Assembly (NCBI GenBank): GCA_030650525.1
Contig: JAUSDQ010000328.1
Location: forward strand, 1 to 32,822
Direction: 5' to 3'
Length of the DNA stretch: 32,822 bases
Origin: Sulfuricaulis sp.
GTDB taxonomy: Bacteria > Pseudomonadota > Gammaproteobacteria > Acidiferrobacterales > Sulfurifustaceae
The notes beneath the pieces were generated by a model, which saw nothing but the letters and a program-made list of their open reading frames with translations, did no database searches and had not been told where the DNA came from. Of this stretch, positions 24,205 through 32,766 are shown piece by piece. Positions within the stretch are counted from its first letter, which is position 1. The number at the start of each line of letters is the position of its first letter. The position numbers and the translations under genes were made by a program.

Positions 24205-25329
24205 ATGACGAAACAATTCGCCACACTCCTGCTTTGCCTGCTGGCGGCTGTTGCCGTGAGCGCCTGTCAGACCATCGCCGACAAACGCAAGATCGATTAC
24301 AAATCCACGCGTACCCTGCCGCCGCTCGATATTCCACCGGACCTCTCCACCCCGGAAGGCGTTAAAGGACCGGACGAAGCGACCACGGGGGCGGCGACTT
24401 ACTCGGGATTTGTCACGGGCAAAGGCGCGCAACCCACTACCTCCGCGGGGGGAGAAGTGCTCCCGCAGTTCGATGGCATAAGGTTGGAGCGTGACGGCCA
24501 GGTTCGCTGGCTGGTGGTCAAGCTGCCGGCTGACCAGGTTTGGCCCAAGCTGCGTGAATTTATTTTGAATAATGGCCTGCTCATCGACAAGGAAAATCCG
24601 CTGACCGGCGTGATCGAAACCGACTGGGCGGAGAACCGGGCGAATGTCGGCACGGGCTCCCAGAAGTTGTTCGCCAAGTCACTCGGCACGCTGTATTCAA
24701 CCGGCACGCGCGACAAGTTCCGCCTGCGCCTTGAAAAAGGAATCACGCCAGGCACAACCGAAATCTTTCTGAGCCACCGCCGCATGGTGGAGACCCTGGT
24801 CGAAGCCGTCGCCCCGGGAGGCGTGGGCGATACAAAGTGGCAATCGGGTCCTTCGGATCCTGACCTGGAGGCGGAAATGCTGCGCCTGCTGATGGTGAGT
24901 CTGGGTGTTAAGGACGACAAGGCTAAAAGCGTGATGGCGGCTGCCGCCGCCGCGGCCCCTCCGACTGAGCGCGCCAAGCTTTCGCGCCAGGGAGATAGCG
25001 TGTCACTCAGTCTGAATGAGGATTTTGAGCGTGCCTGGCGGCGCGTGGGCTTGGTCCTCGACCGCACCAGTTTCACGGTGGAAGACCGCGATCGCTCGAA
25101 AGGCATCTATTACGTCCGTTACATCGATCCGGATGCGGGCGGGAAGAAAAAGGGATTTTTCCGGCGCCTGTTCGGCAAAAAGGAAAAAGAGTCGACGAAT
25201 GAATATCAGATTTTCATCAAGGGCGATGAATCCACGAGCCGGGTCGAGGTGCGCAACAAGGAGGGTGCGGCGGAGAACTCCAAAACGAGCGAGCGCATTC
25301 TGACACTGCTTCATGAACAACTGAAATAA
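24205..25329 (+). CDS. bamC: Outer membrane assembly lipoprotein BamC (NlpB)
   Basis: A lipoprotein of the Bam complex, which inserts beta-barrel proteins into the outer membrane. The 374 residues start with a lipoprotein signal (FATLLLCLLAAVAVSAC) with the acylated Cys at position 21. The conserved unstructured stretch PLDIPPDLSTP follows, then two helix-grip domains (about 80-215 and 260-370) joined by an Ala-rich linker. The KKKGFFRRLFGKKEKE loop in the second domain is an unusually basic insert. GAGG lies before the ATG at 24205, which is preferred over an in-frame start 21 bases earlier. The gene starts 30 bases after dapA, the usual gammaproteobacterial pairing. Confidence 0.93.
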   Translation: MTKQFATLLLCLLAAVAVSACQTIADKRKIDYKSTRTLPPLDIPPDLSTPEGVKGPDEATTGAATYSGFVTGKGAQPTTSAGGEVLPQFDGIRLERDGQVRWLVVKLPADQVWPKLREFILNNGLLIDKENPLTGVIETDWAENRANVGTGSQKLFAKSLGTLYSTGTRDKFRLRLEKGITPGTTEIFLSHRRMVETLVEAVAPGGVGDTKWQSGPSDPDLEAEMLRLLMVSLGVKDDKAKSVMAAAAAAAPPTERAKLSRQGDSVSLSLNEDFERAWRRVGLVLDRTSFTVEDRDRSKGIYYVRYIDPDAGGKKKGFFRRLFGKKEKESTNEYQIFIKGDESTSRVEVRNKEGAAENSKTSERILTLLHEQLK

Positions 25330-25335
25330 CGCCTG

Positions 25336-26163
25336 GTGGCGATACAAAAATCGAAGCGTCGGACGCAGGCAGACCGCCCCGGACTGCGGTTTGGTATTCT
25401 CGGCAGCGGCAGCCGCGGCAATACCGCGCTGATCGAGTCCGGCCGCACCCTGCTGATGCTCGACAGCGGATTTTCGGCACGGGAAACCGCGCTGCGCTTC
25501 GAACGGCATGACCGGGATCACGATCAGCTCAGCGCCATCCTGATTACTCACGAACACAGCGATCATTGCCGTGGTGTCGCCAGTTGCGCGCGCCGCTTCG
25601 GGGTGCCGGTGTGGATGACCGCTGGAACCTTTGCCGCCCTCAAAGACCAGTTTAATGACACGGCGGATATCCACCTCATCAATCCACATGTCAGCTTTGC
25701 CATCGGCGATATCGAGGTACAGCCCTTTCCCGTGCCGCACGATGCCCGTGAGCCGTGCCAGTTCACCTTTTCGGACGGGAACTCACGTCTGGGTTTTCTC
25801 ACCGACATCGGTTCCATCACCGCGCATGTTGTAGAGATGCTGAGCGATTGCGACGCACTCGTGCTCGAATGCAATCACGATGCCCGCATGTTGCGCGATG
25901 GTCCTTATCCGCCGTCGCTCAAGGCACGCGTTGCGGGCGAACATGGCCATCTGGAAAACGCCACGGCGGCCAAGTTATTGTCGCAGATTGTGTCGCCGCG
26001 CCTGCGCTATGTGGCGGCGGCACACTTGAGCGAGACCAACAACACCCCGGCGCTGGCGCGCGCGGCGCTGGCGCGTGCCATGGATTGCGAGCCGGAATGG
26101 ATCGATGTTGCCGAGCAGGATGAAGGACTGGCGTTTCACCACGTTTCTGAAGTCTGGGTTTAA
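25336..26163 (+). CDS. MBL-fold metallohydrolase (YycJ/WalJ-like)
   Basis: A metallo-beta-lactamase-fold hydrolase of 275 residues. The metal motif ITHEHSDHCRG supplies His72, His74, Asp76 and His77. VPHDARE, FLTDIGSI and AAHLSETNNTP provide the later ligands. The protein starts RFGILGSGSRGNTALIE after a short basic lead, as in the YycJ/WalJ group, some of which are nucleases. No membrane segment or signal peptide is present, so it is cytoplasmic. The start is a GTG six bases after the bamC stop; the ribosome binding site is poor, so translation is probably coupled. Confidence 0.9.
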   Translation: MAIQKSKRRTQADRPGLRFGILGSGSRGNTALIESGRTLLMLDSGFSARETALRFERHDRDHDQLSAILITHEHSDHCRGVASCARRFGVPVWMTAGTFAALKDQFNDTADIHLINPHVSFAIGDIEVQPFPVPHDAREPCQFTFSDGNSRLGFLTDIGSITAHVVEMLSDCDALVLECNHDARMLRDGPYPPSLKARVAGEHGHLENATAAKLLSQIVSPRLRYVAAAHLSETNNTPALARAALARAMDCEPEWIDVAEQDEGLAFHHVSEVWV

Positions 26164-26196
26164 AATATATTAAAATCGCCCCATCGATAAAATTCC

Positions 26197-26263
26197 GTCA
26201 TGCTCGCGCAAGCGGGCATCCAGAGACCTTAAAAATCTGGATTCCCGCTTTCGCGGGAATGAC
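26197..26263. repeat. Family D palindromic repeat (REP-like), copy 1
   Basis: GTCATGCTCGCGCAAGCGG (26197-26215) is inverted relative to the end at 26263 (GCTTTCGCGGGAATGAC). Each arm can also fold on itself (TTCCCGC-TTTC-GCGGGAA). It belongs to the GTCATTCCCGCGAAAGCGGGAATCC type common in proteobacterial genomes. It occupies the gap between the MBL gene and purL, about 45 bases before the purL start, and may limit read-through. Confidence 0.85.
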
Positions 26264-26308
26264 ATCAGGCTTGAAAAGACTTTTTGCAAAAATGTTAGTG
26301 CAGCAGAT

Positions 26309-29300
26309 ATGACCAGCCGAAAACCCGAAGCATCGAAGACGCCTGCTCCCAAGGCTCCGGCGCTTTTGTCCTGGCCGGGCGCGCCGGCCTTGTCCCCCTT
26401 TCGGCGCGACAAGCTGTTGGCGGAAATGCAAAGCCGCGTACCGGCGCTCTCCGGCGTAACCGCCCTTTACCGGCATTTTGCCGCGCTCGATGGCGATCTC
26501 AGCCCGCGCGAGCAGGCGGTGCTGCAACGTTTGCTTACCTACGGACCCAAGGCCGATGCCGCCGACGCACCGCCGTCCGGAGAACTGCTGCTGGTGGTGC
26601 CGCGGTTGGGCACGATATCGCCCTGGTCCACCAAGGCCAGCGACATCGCGCATGTCTGCGGGCTCAGGCAGATACGGCGCATCGAGCGCGGCGTCGCCTG
26701 GTATTTCACCACCAGCGACGGCGCCCCGCTGACCGCGCCCGAACGTGAATCCCTGGTGCCGCTGATCCACGACCGCATGGTGGAAAACGTGCTGCCGGAT
26801 CTGGCACAGGCGGCGCAGCTGTTCCGCGAAGACGCGCCCGCGCCGTTGCGCGTGGTGGACCTGCTGGCCGGCGGGCGGCAGGCGCTGGTCGAGGCCAACC
26901 GCGAGTGGGGGCTGGCGCTGTCGGAAGATGAAATCGATTATCTGGTTGAAAACTTCGCGCGCCTAAAGCGTAATCCCACCGACGTCGAGCTCATGATGTT
27001 CGCGCAGGCGAACTCCGAGCACTGCCGCCACAAGATTTTTAATGCCGACTGGATCGTCGACGGCAAACCCCAGGAACATTCATTGTTCGGCATGATTCGC
27101 CAGACCCATGCGGCTCATCCCAAGGGCACGCTCATCGCCTACGAAGATAACTCCTCGGTGATTGAAGGCGGCCGCATCGGCCGGTTTTTCCCCGAACCGG
27201 GCAGTGGCGTTTACGGCTTTCACGAGGACGACACCCATATCCTCATGAAGGTCGAAACCCACAATCACCCGACGGCGATCGCGCCGTTTCCGGGTGCGGC
27301 CACCGGTTCGGGCGGCGAGATCCGTGACGAGGGTGCGACCGGTTGCGGCGCCAAGCCCAAGGCCGGCATCACCGGTTTTTCCGTTTCCAACCTGCGTATC
27401 CCCGGCGCCGAACAACCGTGGGAAAAAGATCACGGCAAACCCGGGCGTATTGTCAGCGCGCTCGCGATCATGCTCGAAGGGCCGATCGGCGCTGCTTCCT
27501 TTAATAACGAGTTCGGCCGCCCGAACATCGGCGGCTATTTCCGCACCTTCGAGCTGGATGTCGCGGGTGAGATTCGCGGTTATCACAAGCCGATCATGCT
27601 CGCCGGCGGTATCGGCAATATCCGTGGGCAACATATTTACAAGCACGAGATTACCGTGGGAGCGAAGATTATTGTCATAGGCGGGCCGGCCATGCTGATC
27701 GGCCTCGGCGGCGGGGCAGCCTCGAGCATGGCCACCGGCACCAGCCATGAGGAACTGGATTTCGCCTCGGTGCAGCGCAGCAATGCCGAGATGCAGCGGC
27801 GTTGCCAGGAAGTGATCGACAGGTGTTGGGCGCTGGGCGAGGCGAATCCCATTCTTTCCATCCATGATGTCGGCGCCGGCGGCCTGTCCAACGCGTTGCC
27901 CGAGTTGGTGCACGGCGCCGGCCGCGGCGGCAAGTTCGACCTGCGCGCGGTGCCGAACGACCAGCCCGGCATGTCACCGATGGAAATCTGGTGCAACGAG
28001 GCGCAGGAGCGCTACGTGCTGGCGGTTGAAGAACAGCAGCTCGAAATCTTTCGTGCGTTGTGCGAGCGCGAACGCTGTCCCTACGCCGTGGTCGGTGAGG
28101 CCACGCAAGCGCGTCATCTGGCGCTGGAAGATAAATATTATTCCGCGCAGCCAGACGCCGACGCCGCGCTGGCCGCGCGCATGGCCCTGCCGATCGATAT
28201 GGACCTGTCGGTGCTGCTCGGCAAGCCGCCAAAAATGCAGCGCGATGCCAAACACCTCAAACGCAAACTCGAATGTTTCAAGACCAAAGGCATCGATCTC
28301 AAGGAAGCCGCCTATCGGGTGTTGTGTCTGCCGACCGTTGCTAATAAATCGTTTCTCATCAGCATCGGTGACCGCACCGTGTCTGGGCTCGTGTGCCGCG
28401 ATCAGATGGTCGGGCCGTGGCAGGTCCCGGTGGCTGATGTGGCGGTAACCGCGAGCGGCTATGAGGGTTATACCGGCGAGGCCATGGCCGTGGGTGAGCG
28501 CACGCCGCTGGCGCTGATCAATCCCGCCGCGAGCGGGCGCATGGCCATCGGCGAGGCGCTGACGAACATCGCCGCCGCCCGCATTCAGAAACTCCCGGAC
28601 GTAAAGCTGTCCGCCAACTGGATGACTGCCGCGGGACATCCGGGTGAGGACGCCGCACTCTATGACACGGTGCGTGCGGTGGCGCTGGAACTGTGCCCGA
28701 TGCTCGGCATTTCCATTCCCGTTGGCAAGGATTCCATGTCGATGAACACCGTGTGGCAGGATGCCCAGGGCGCGCAACGCGCCGTGACCGCGCCGCTGTC
28801 GCTGATCATTTCCGCCTTTGCACCGGTCATGGACGTGCGCAAGACGCTGACGCCGCAGCTGCGCACCGACAAGGGCGCAACCGATCTGATTCTGGTGGAT
28901 CTAGGCAAAGGCCTTAACCGTCTGGGTGGCTCGGCGCTGGCGCAGGTTTACGGACAGATCGGCGACGAAGCCCCGGACGTGGACGATCCGCGCGTGCTGC
29001 GTTTGTTCTTCCACGTCATCCAGGCGCTGAACGAACTCGGTTTCGCCTATGCCTATCACGACCGCTCCGACGGCGGGCTGTTTGCCACGATCTGCGAAAT
29101 GGCCTTTGCCGGGCGCAGCGGTGTGCGCATCGACCTGACCGAGCTCGGCAGCGATCCCATGGCCGCGCTGTTCAACGAGGAACTGGGCGCGGTGCTGCAA
29201 GTGCCGCAGTCGCGGCGCGACGGCATTCTCGGCGCGCTGAAACAGGCCGGTCTGGCGCGCCACACCCATATCATTGGTACGGTCACCGACGATGACATCG

Positions 29301-30298
29301 TCAGCTTCAACCACCTCAACAAGGAAATCTTCTACGACTCGCGCGTCAACCTGCAACGCGCCTGGTCCGAGACGAGCTATCGCATGCAGTCGCTGCGCGA
29401 CAACCCGCAGTGCGCGCAGGAAGAATACGACCGTCTCCTGGATATGGCCGATCCTGGCCTGAGCGCGCAGCTGACCTACGACGCCGAAGAAAAAATCGCC
29501 GCGCCCTTCATCGCGCGTGGGGCCAAGCCACGCATCGCCATCCTGCGCGAGCAGGGCGTCAACGGCCAGATGGAAATGGCCGCGGCCTTCACCCGCGCCG
29601 GCTTTACCGCCGTGGACGTGACCATGAGCGATATCATCGGTGGCCGCGTGACGCTCAAGGATTTCAAGGGTTTCGCCGCCTGCGGCGGATTCTCTTTCGG
29701 CGACGTGCTGGGAGCCGGCGAGGGCTGGGCCAAGTCGATTCTGTTCAATACCCAGGCGCGCGATGAATTCGCGGCATTTTTCACGCGCCACGATTCGTTT
29801 GCGCTCGGCATCTGTAACGGTTGCCAGATGATGTCGAACCTGCACGAGATCATCCCCGGCGCCGAACGCTGGCCGCATTTCGTACGCAACGCCTCGGAAC
29901 AATTCGAAGCGCGCGTGGCCATGGTCCAGATCCCGCAGAATCCCTCGATCTTCCTCCAGGGCATGCTCGGCTCGATGATGCCGATCGCCGTGGCGCACGG
30001 CGAAGGCCGCGCCGAGTTTCGCGATCCGGCTCATCTCGAACAGATCATTCTGGATAAACAAGTGGCGCTGTGCTTCGTCGACAACCGCGGCGATCTCACG
30101 CAAGCTTATCCCTATAATCCCAACGGCTCCCCGCACGGCATCACCGGCCTCACCACACCCGACGGCCGCATCACCATCATGATGCCGCACCCCGAACGCG
30201 TGTTCCGCGCCATCGCCAACTCCTGGCGTCCCGATGATTGGAGCGAGGACGGGGCGTGGATGCGGATGTTCAGGAATGCACGTGTCTGGGTCGGGTAA
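26309..30298 (+). CDS. purL: Phosphoribosylformylglycinamidine synthase, single-chain (PurL)
   Basis: Catalyses the fourth step of purine synthesis, making FGAM from FGAR, glutamine and ATP. The 1,329 residues hold all parts in one chain: an N-terminal domain starting near [14 protein letters not shown], a linker domain, two AIR-synthase-like halves ([20 protein letters not shown] near 320; [10 protein letters not shown] near 810) and a C-terminal glutaminase. The glutaminase has the nucleophile Cys in [10 protein letters not shown] (about 1168) and HPERVFR near 1293. This is the large form of Proteobacteria, slightly longer than the E. coli protein. The N-terminal 25 residues (Pro/Ala/Lys-rich) are an extension. 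The start has no clear ribosome binding site. Confidence 0.97.
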   Translation: MTSRKPEASKTPAPKAPALLSWPGAPALSPFRRDKLLAEMQSRVPALSGVTALYRHFAALDGDLSPREQAVLQRLLTYGPKADAADAPPSGELLLVVPRLGTISPWSTKASDIAHVCGLRQIRRIERGVAWYFTTSDGAPLTAPERESLVPLIHDRMVENVLPDLAQAAQLFREDAPAPLRVVDLLAGGRQALVEANREWGLALSEDEIDYLVENFARLKRNPTDVELMMFAQANSEHCRHKIFNADWIVDGKPQEHSLFGMIRQTHAAHPKGTLIAYEDNSSVIEGGRIGRFFPEPGSGVYGFHEDDTHILMKVETHNHPTAIAPFPGAATGSGGEIRDEGATGCGAKPKAGITGFSVSNLRIPGAEQPWEKDHGKPGRIVSALAIMLEGPIGAASFNNEFGRPNIGGYFRTFELDVAGEIRGYHKPIMLAGGIGNIRGQHIYKHEITVGAKIIVIGGPAMLIGLGGGAASSMATGTSHEELDFASVQRSNAEMQRRCQEVIDRCWALGEANPILSIHDVGAGGLSNALPELVHGAGRGGKFDLRAVPNDQPGMSPMEIWCNEAQERYVLAVEEQQLEIFRALCERERCPYAVVGEATQARHLALEDKYYSAQPDADAALAARMALPIDMDLSVLLGKPPKMQRDAKHLKRKLECFKTKGIDLKEAAYRVLCLPTVANKSFLISIGDRTVSGLVCRDQMVGPWQVPVADVAVTASGYEGYTGEAMAVGERTPLALINPAASGRMAIGEALTNIAAARIQKLPDVKLSANWMTAAGHPGEDAALYDTVRAVALELCPMLGISIPVGKDSMSMNTVWQDAQGAQRAVTAPLSLIISAFAPVMDVRKTLTPQLRTDKGATDLILVDLGKGLNRLGGSALAQVYGQIGDEAPDVDDPRVLRLFFHVIQALNELGFAYAYHDRSDGGLFATICEMAFAGRSGVRIDLTELGSDPMAALFNEELGAVLQVPQSRRDGILGALKQAGLARHTHIIGTVTDDDIVSFNHLNKEIFYDSRVNLQRAWSETSYRMQSLRDNPQCAQEEYDRLLDMADPGLSAQLTYDAEEKIAAPFIARGAKPRIAILREQGVNGQMEMAAAFTRAGFTAVDVTMSDIIGGRVTLKDFKGFAACGGFSFGDVLGAGEGWAKSILFNTQARDEFAAFFTRHDSFALGICNGCQMMSNLHEIIPGAERWPHFVRNASEQFEARVAMVQIPQNPSIFLQGMLGSMMPIAVAHGEGRAEFRDPAHLEQIILDKQVALCFVDNRGDLTQAYPYNPNGSPHGITGLTTPDGRITIMMPHPERVFRAIANSWRPDDWSEDGAWMRMFRNARVWVG

Positions 30299-30301
30299 TT
30301 A

Positions 30302-30340
30302 CTCCCTCTCCCCTTGAGGGAGAGGGCGGGGGTGAGGGGG
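30302..30340. repeat. C/G-rich hairpin repeat after purL
   Basis: CCCTCTCCC (30304-30312) pairs perfectly with GGGAGAGGG (30318-30326) over a CTTGA loop, followed by GCGGGGGTGAGGGGG. I recognise this as a widespread intergenic repeat of gammaproteobacteria. It lies five bases after the purL stop and may pause transcription, but it lacks a T-run. Confidence 0.75.
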
Positions 30341-30348
30341 AAATTAAA

Positions 30349-30382
30349 TGTAGGGTGTGCTGAGCGATAGCGAAGCGCACCA
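30349..30382. repeat. Family A half-element
   Basis: TGTAGGGTGTGCTGAGCG followed by ATAGCGAAGCGCACC is, as a complement, the right half of the A copy at 19522-19599. The other half is missing, replaced by D-type repeat sequence, so the element appears truncated. Confidence 0.7.
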
Positions 30383-30392
30383 CACAACTGCT

Positions 30393-30486
30393 GTCATCCC
30401 CGCGAAAGCTATGTTTGTTGTCATGCCCGCGGAGGCGGGCATCCAGGCGTTAAATGGTATCGCGCGCCTTGCGCGCGATTTCAAAA
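30393..30486. repeat. Composite D repeat, left copy of a flanking pair
   Basis: A truncated D arm (GTCATCCCCGCGAAAGC, 30393-30409) is followed by a full one (30420-30446, with GCCCGCGGAGGCGGGC), then ATGGTATCGCGCGCCTTGCG and CGCGATTTCAAAA. The 67 bases at 30420-30486 are repeated in opposite orientation at 32700-32766 with few changes. GCGCGCCTTGCGCGC is itself a small hairpin. Confidence 0.75.
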
Positions 30487-30493
30487 GCTATTT

Positions 30494-30729
30494 GTGGGTG
30501 GCTGACCCACGGCAGGTAACTTTTCTTTGCTTGTCCAAAGAAAAGTCACCAAAAGAAAAGACACCCCGGAGCGCGCGACCCCTTCCTCCGTTCCTCGCCC
30601 CACCAGGCGCTCGCCAACTCGCCGGGCGCACACTACGCGCCTCGGGCTCAAACACGGGCTCGCTTGAATACTCCCGGTGGGGCTGCGGTACTCGGCGCGC
30701 GCTACGGGGTCTGGAGCAAGATCTTGCTC
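30494..30729. repeat. Family E interspersed repeat region
   Basis: A region of about 235 bases starting near GTGGGTGGCTGACCCAC. It contains a perfect 11-bp hairpin (ACTTTTCTTTG/CAAAGAAAAGT, 30519-30546), then CACCAAAAGAAAAGACACCC, and finishing with the palindrome GAGCAAGATCTTGCTC (30714-30729). I recognise the AAAGAAAAGTxACCAAAAGAAA motif as a repeat found in many proteobacterial genomes, often wrongly called as genes. The open frames through it on both strands are not convincing. The limits are approximate. Confidence 0.6.
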
Positions 30730-30835
30730 TGCCTGAGTTTTACTCATCCGGTCTTGCAGGGTTTGTTAGATCAGTTAATACTGCTTAAAAATGTGACATC
30801 GTGAATTGCGATGGCCATCACAAAGGAGAGAAACT

Positions 30836-31126
30836 ATGAAAATCAGCAGTTTTTTATTCGTTGTAGTCGTGCTTGTCATCGGGGCTTTCACCAATGCGGA
30901 AGCAAAATGCAGGAGGGCGCAAGTCTGCGATGACAACGGCATGAACTGTCGTGCTCAAGACATATGCGACAGTACGCTCGATTTACCGTCGGTTGAAATT
31001 GACCCACTAAAGCCGCTACCGTCCACAGAGCTCAAACCATTGCCTTCCATCGGCCTGCCCCCTCTTGGCACATCTAAGTGCGAATACAAGCAGGTGAATG
31101 GTCGGTGGCAAAATGTTTGTAGGTAG
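30836..31126 (+). CDS. Small exported Cys-containing protein of unknown function
   Basis: A 96-residue precursor. The signal peptide (MKISSFLFVVVVLVIGAFTN, cleaved near AEA) predicts export. The mature part has two Cys-rich ends (KCRRAQVCDDNGMNCRAQDI plus one more Cys; CEYKQVNGRWQNVC) flanking a Pro/Leu repeat (LPSVEIDPLKPLPS, TELKPLPSIGLPPL). Six cysteines fit three disulfides in an oxidising compartment. AAGGAGAG lies five bases before the ATG and fixes the start. Base composition is visibly richer in A and T than in the core genes. It is followed by two further unknown genes with the same features. Confidence 0.75.
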   Translation: MKISSFLFVVVVLVIGAFTNAEAKCRRAQVCDDNGMNCRAQDICDSTLDLPSVEIDPLKPLPSTELKPLPSIGLPPLGTSKCEYKQVNGRWQNVCR

Positions 31127-31155
31127 TAACAGATGCTTAAAGAAGGGGGAGGCCC

Positions 31156-31566
31156 GTGGAAATGAAATACTGGCTGTACGGCCTGATCTTTTCCGTCGTG
31201 GTCGGCGGCGTCGTCACCGCGCTTTTTCTTTATGCGTTGCGCGGTGTGCTCGGGCTGGGTGATAAGCCGAAACTGAAAGAAAAAGGCATTAAGAGAGTTC
31301 CGCCGTGGTTTACAGGCGCGGTAGAACGCTTCGTGTTCACAGTGCTTATTGCAGCGGGAGTAGCTGGCGTTACCACGGCCATGATGGGCTGGCTCGCCCT
31401 AAAACTGGCGACTAACTGGAACAGTAACCACTGGAAAAATAATCCAAAAGGCCATCCATTTGCATTCACGGCACTTCTTGCAGGCTTGGTCTCTATGTTT
31501 TTCGCAGCACTTGGTGGTTTGGTTTGTACCGGAAACTTATGGGCGAGCTATATCGCGAGCATCTAA
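31156..31566 (+). CDS. Small integral membrane protein of unknown function
   Basis: A 136-residue protein with three predicted membrane segments, roughly residues 6-30, 58-85 and 105-130. A basic loop (KPKLKEKGIKRVPP) lies after the first. There is no recognisable domain. The GTG at 31156 and the ATG at 31162 are both possible starts; GGGGGAGG lies at good distance. It begins 29 bases after the exported protein and is probably in the same operon. The TAA stop lies inside a possible attC-like site. Confidence 0.7.
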   Translation: MEMKYWLYGLIFSVVVGGVVTALFLYALRGVLGLGDKPKLKEKGIKRVPPWFTGAVERFVFTVLIAAGVAGVTTAMMGWLALKLATNWNSNHWKNNPKGHPFAFTALLAGLVSMFFAALGGLVCTGNLWASYIASI

Positions 31567-31610
31567 CCTAGCGGTTCGAGGCAGACGCGCGCAACCTTAT
31601 CGGTTTAGAG
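31561..31610 (+). other. Possible attC-like imperfect palindrome (weak)
   Basis: ATCTAAC (31561-31567, overlapping the preceding stop codon) fits the RYYYAAC core of integron attC sites. CGGTTTAGAG (31601-31610) is an imperfect partner. Between them GGTT and AACC can pair and GGTTCGAGGC recalls attC arms. GTTAGAT at 30765-30771, before the preceding gene pair, is an exact complement of ATCTAAC, as expected for a cassette start. The right core deviates from GTTRRRY at two positions, and no integrase is present. Confidence 0.2.
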
Positions 31611-31624
31611 TGAAAGGAGAGTTT

Positions 31625-32095
31625 ATGAAAGCCAGTTTTTTCTTGGTCTTGATGTTTCTGTCTTTTGGTGCATTTGCACAGTCTGACAACGCTTTTAGCA
31701 CTCTCGATCAAGATTACGAAAAAATAAATGAGCTTCGAGTTCAGCTCTTCGTGGCAGCTTATAAAGAGTTTGGAGCCAAAATCAGAACTGCAGCGATTCT
31801 CGAAGCCTGTGGCAAAGAGGATCTCGCGACAGTCGTCATGCCAAGCGACGATGAACTAATGCGTTTCTTGTCCGAAAAAATAGTTCAAGCGGGAACAAAA
31901 CCAAGTCCTGCCGCAGAGGTGCTCAATAGACGCAATCGAGAAATGGCATTCCATCTGTTAAAGATTTCCTACTTTCAACTCATAATGTACGAACAGGGTT
32001 ATCAAGATGCCGTCAAAACACTAAAGCCACAAGCGCCTTCGGTATGCGTTGCTGCTGAAGAATTGGCAAAGAAACTGTCTCCGAAGAGTCAGTGA
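31625..32095 (+). CDS. Exported protein of unknown function
   Basis: A 156-residue precursor with a signal peptide (KASFFLVLMFLSFGAFA, cleaved before QSDN). The mature part is mainly helical and charged and has two cysteines (LEACGKE, PSVCVAAE) that could form one disulfide. I recognise no family. AAAGGAGAG lies six bases before the ATG, nearly the same leader as that of the gene at 30836, which fixes the start well inside a longer open frame. A/T content is higher than in the core genes. A C-type repeat follows. Confidence 0.72.
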   Translation: MKASFFLVLMFLSFGAFAQSDNAFSTLDQDYEKINELRVQLFVAAYKEFGAKIRTAAILEACGKEDLATVVMPSDDELMRFLSEKIVQAGTKPSPAAEVLNRRNREMAFHLLKISYFQLIMYEQGYQDAVKTLKPQAPSVCVAAEELAKKLSPKSQ

Positions 32096-32129
32096 AAATG
32101 CACTCTCACTCTGTGTTGGAGACAGCACG

Positions 32130-32220
32130 GTAGGTTGGGGCGAATGAAATGAACCCCAACGATAGGCAGTCGCTGTAAGCCGTGTCATATTGAGGTTCGC
32201 GATGCTCACTCCGCCCTACC
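32130..32220. repeat. Family C palindromic repeat, copy 2
   Basis: GGTAGGTTGGGGCGAATGAA (from 32129) and GCTCACTCCGCCCTACC (to 32220) are the ends, with inner arms GAACCCCAAC and TTGAGGTTCGC. It has the same architecture as 19422-19499 and carries the shared GAATGAAATGAACC stretch. It fills the gap between the exported protein and the VOC gene. Confidence 0.65.
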
Positions 32221-32253
32221 GAACTTCTGGCTCGACCAATCAGGAGTTTCTGA

Positions 32254-32628
32254 ATGGAACCTCGTCTCAGCTTTGTAACCCTCGGCGTCTCTGACCTCCA
32301 GCGCGCGACACGTTTTTACGAAGATGTATTGCGTCTTCCCCGAATACAGACCCCGCCTGAGGTTACCTTCTTCGAGCTCGGCAAGACCTGGCTGGCGCTG
32401 TATCCGCGTGAGCTACTGGCGGCGGACGCCGGGGTTCCCGCCGCGGGTTCGGGATTTCCCGGTTTCACGCTGGCGCACAACGTTCGCTCGGCGGGTGAGG
32501 TGGACTGGCTGCTGAAGGAGGTCGCCGACGCGGGCGGCCGTATCGTAAAGCCGGGCACGCGCGCGGACTGGGGCGGGTATACGGGCTACTTCGCCGATCC
32601 CGATGGATTTCTCTGGGAAGTCGCGTGA
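32254..32628 (+). CDS. VOC (glyoxalase/bleomycin resistance) family protein
   Basis: A 124-residue single-chain vicinal-oxygen-chelate protein with two beta-alpha-beta-beta-beta modules. It starts LSFVTLGVSDLQRATRFYED and ends YTGYFADPDGFLWEVA, with the usual C-terminal Glu metal ligand; the first metal position after FVTLG is not a histidine, so the site may be incomplete. The reaction cannot be predicted. AGGAG lies eight bases before the ATG. G+C is back to core level, unlike the three genes upstream. Confidence 0.9.
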   Translation: MEPRLSFVTLGVSDLQRATRFYEDVLRLPRIQTPPEVTFFELGKTWLALYPRELLAADAGVPAAGSGFPGFTLAHNVRSAGEVDWLLKEVADAGGRIVKPGTRADWGGYTGYFADPDGFLWEVA

Positions 32629-32699
32629 ATCCGCAGTTTCCGCATACATAAAAATGGAGTCGAGGTAAATTCCCCCTTCCCAAAATGCCCACTATTAGG

Positions 32700-32766
32700 T
32701 TTTGAGATCGCGCGCAAGGCGCGCAATACCATGTAAATCCTGGATCCCCGCCTTCGCGGGGATGAC
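32700..32766. repeat. Composite D repeat, right copy of a flanking pair
   Basis: TTTTGAGATCGCGCGCAAGG and ATACCATG are followed by a D arm (GGATCCCCGCCTTCGCGGGG, ATGAC). Read as the complement, it matches 30420-30486, apart from a few substitutions and small length changes. The rest of 32629-32822 contains no gene; the last 19 bases look like the start of another GTAGGGC-type repeat. Confidence 0.7.

Noticed and set aside
28901-30190. 429-residue open frame on the minus strand
   Set aside because: It is the antisense shadow of purL, His/Val/Glu-rich with no recognisable domain.
30357-30788. 143-residue open frame and an 88-residue frame on the other strand
   Set aside because: Both run through A, D and E repeat sequence and have low-complexity, non-protein-like translations.
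31565-31580. GGTTCGAGGC as a possible tRNA T-arm
   Set aside because: No acceptor, D or anticodon stems can be built around it.
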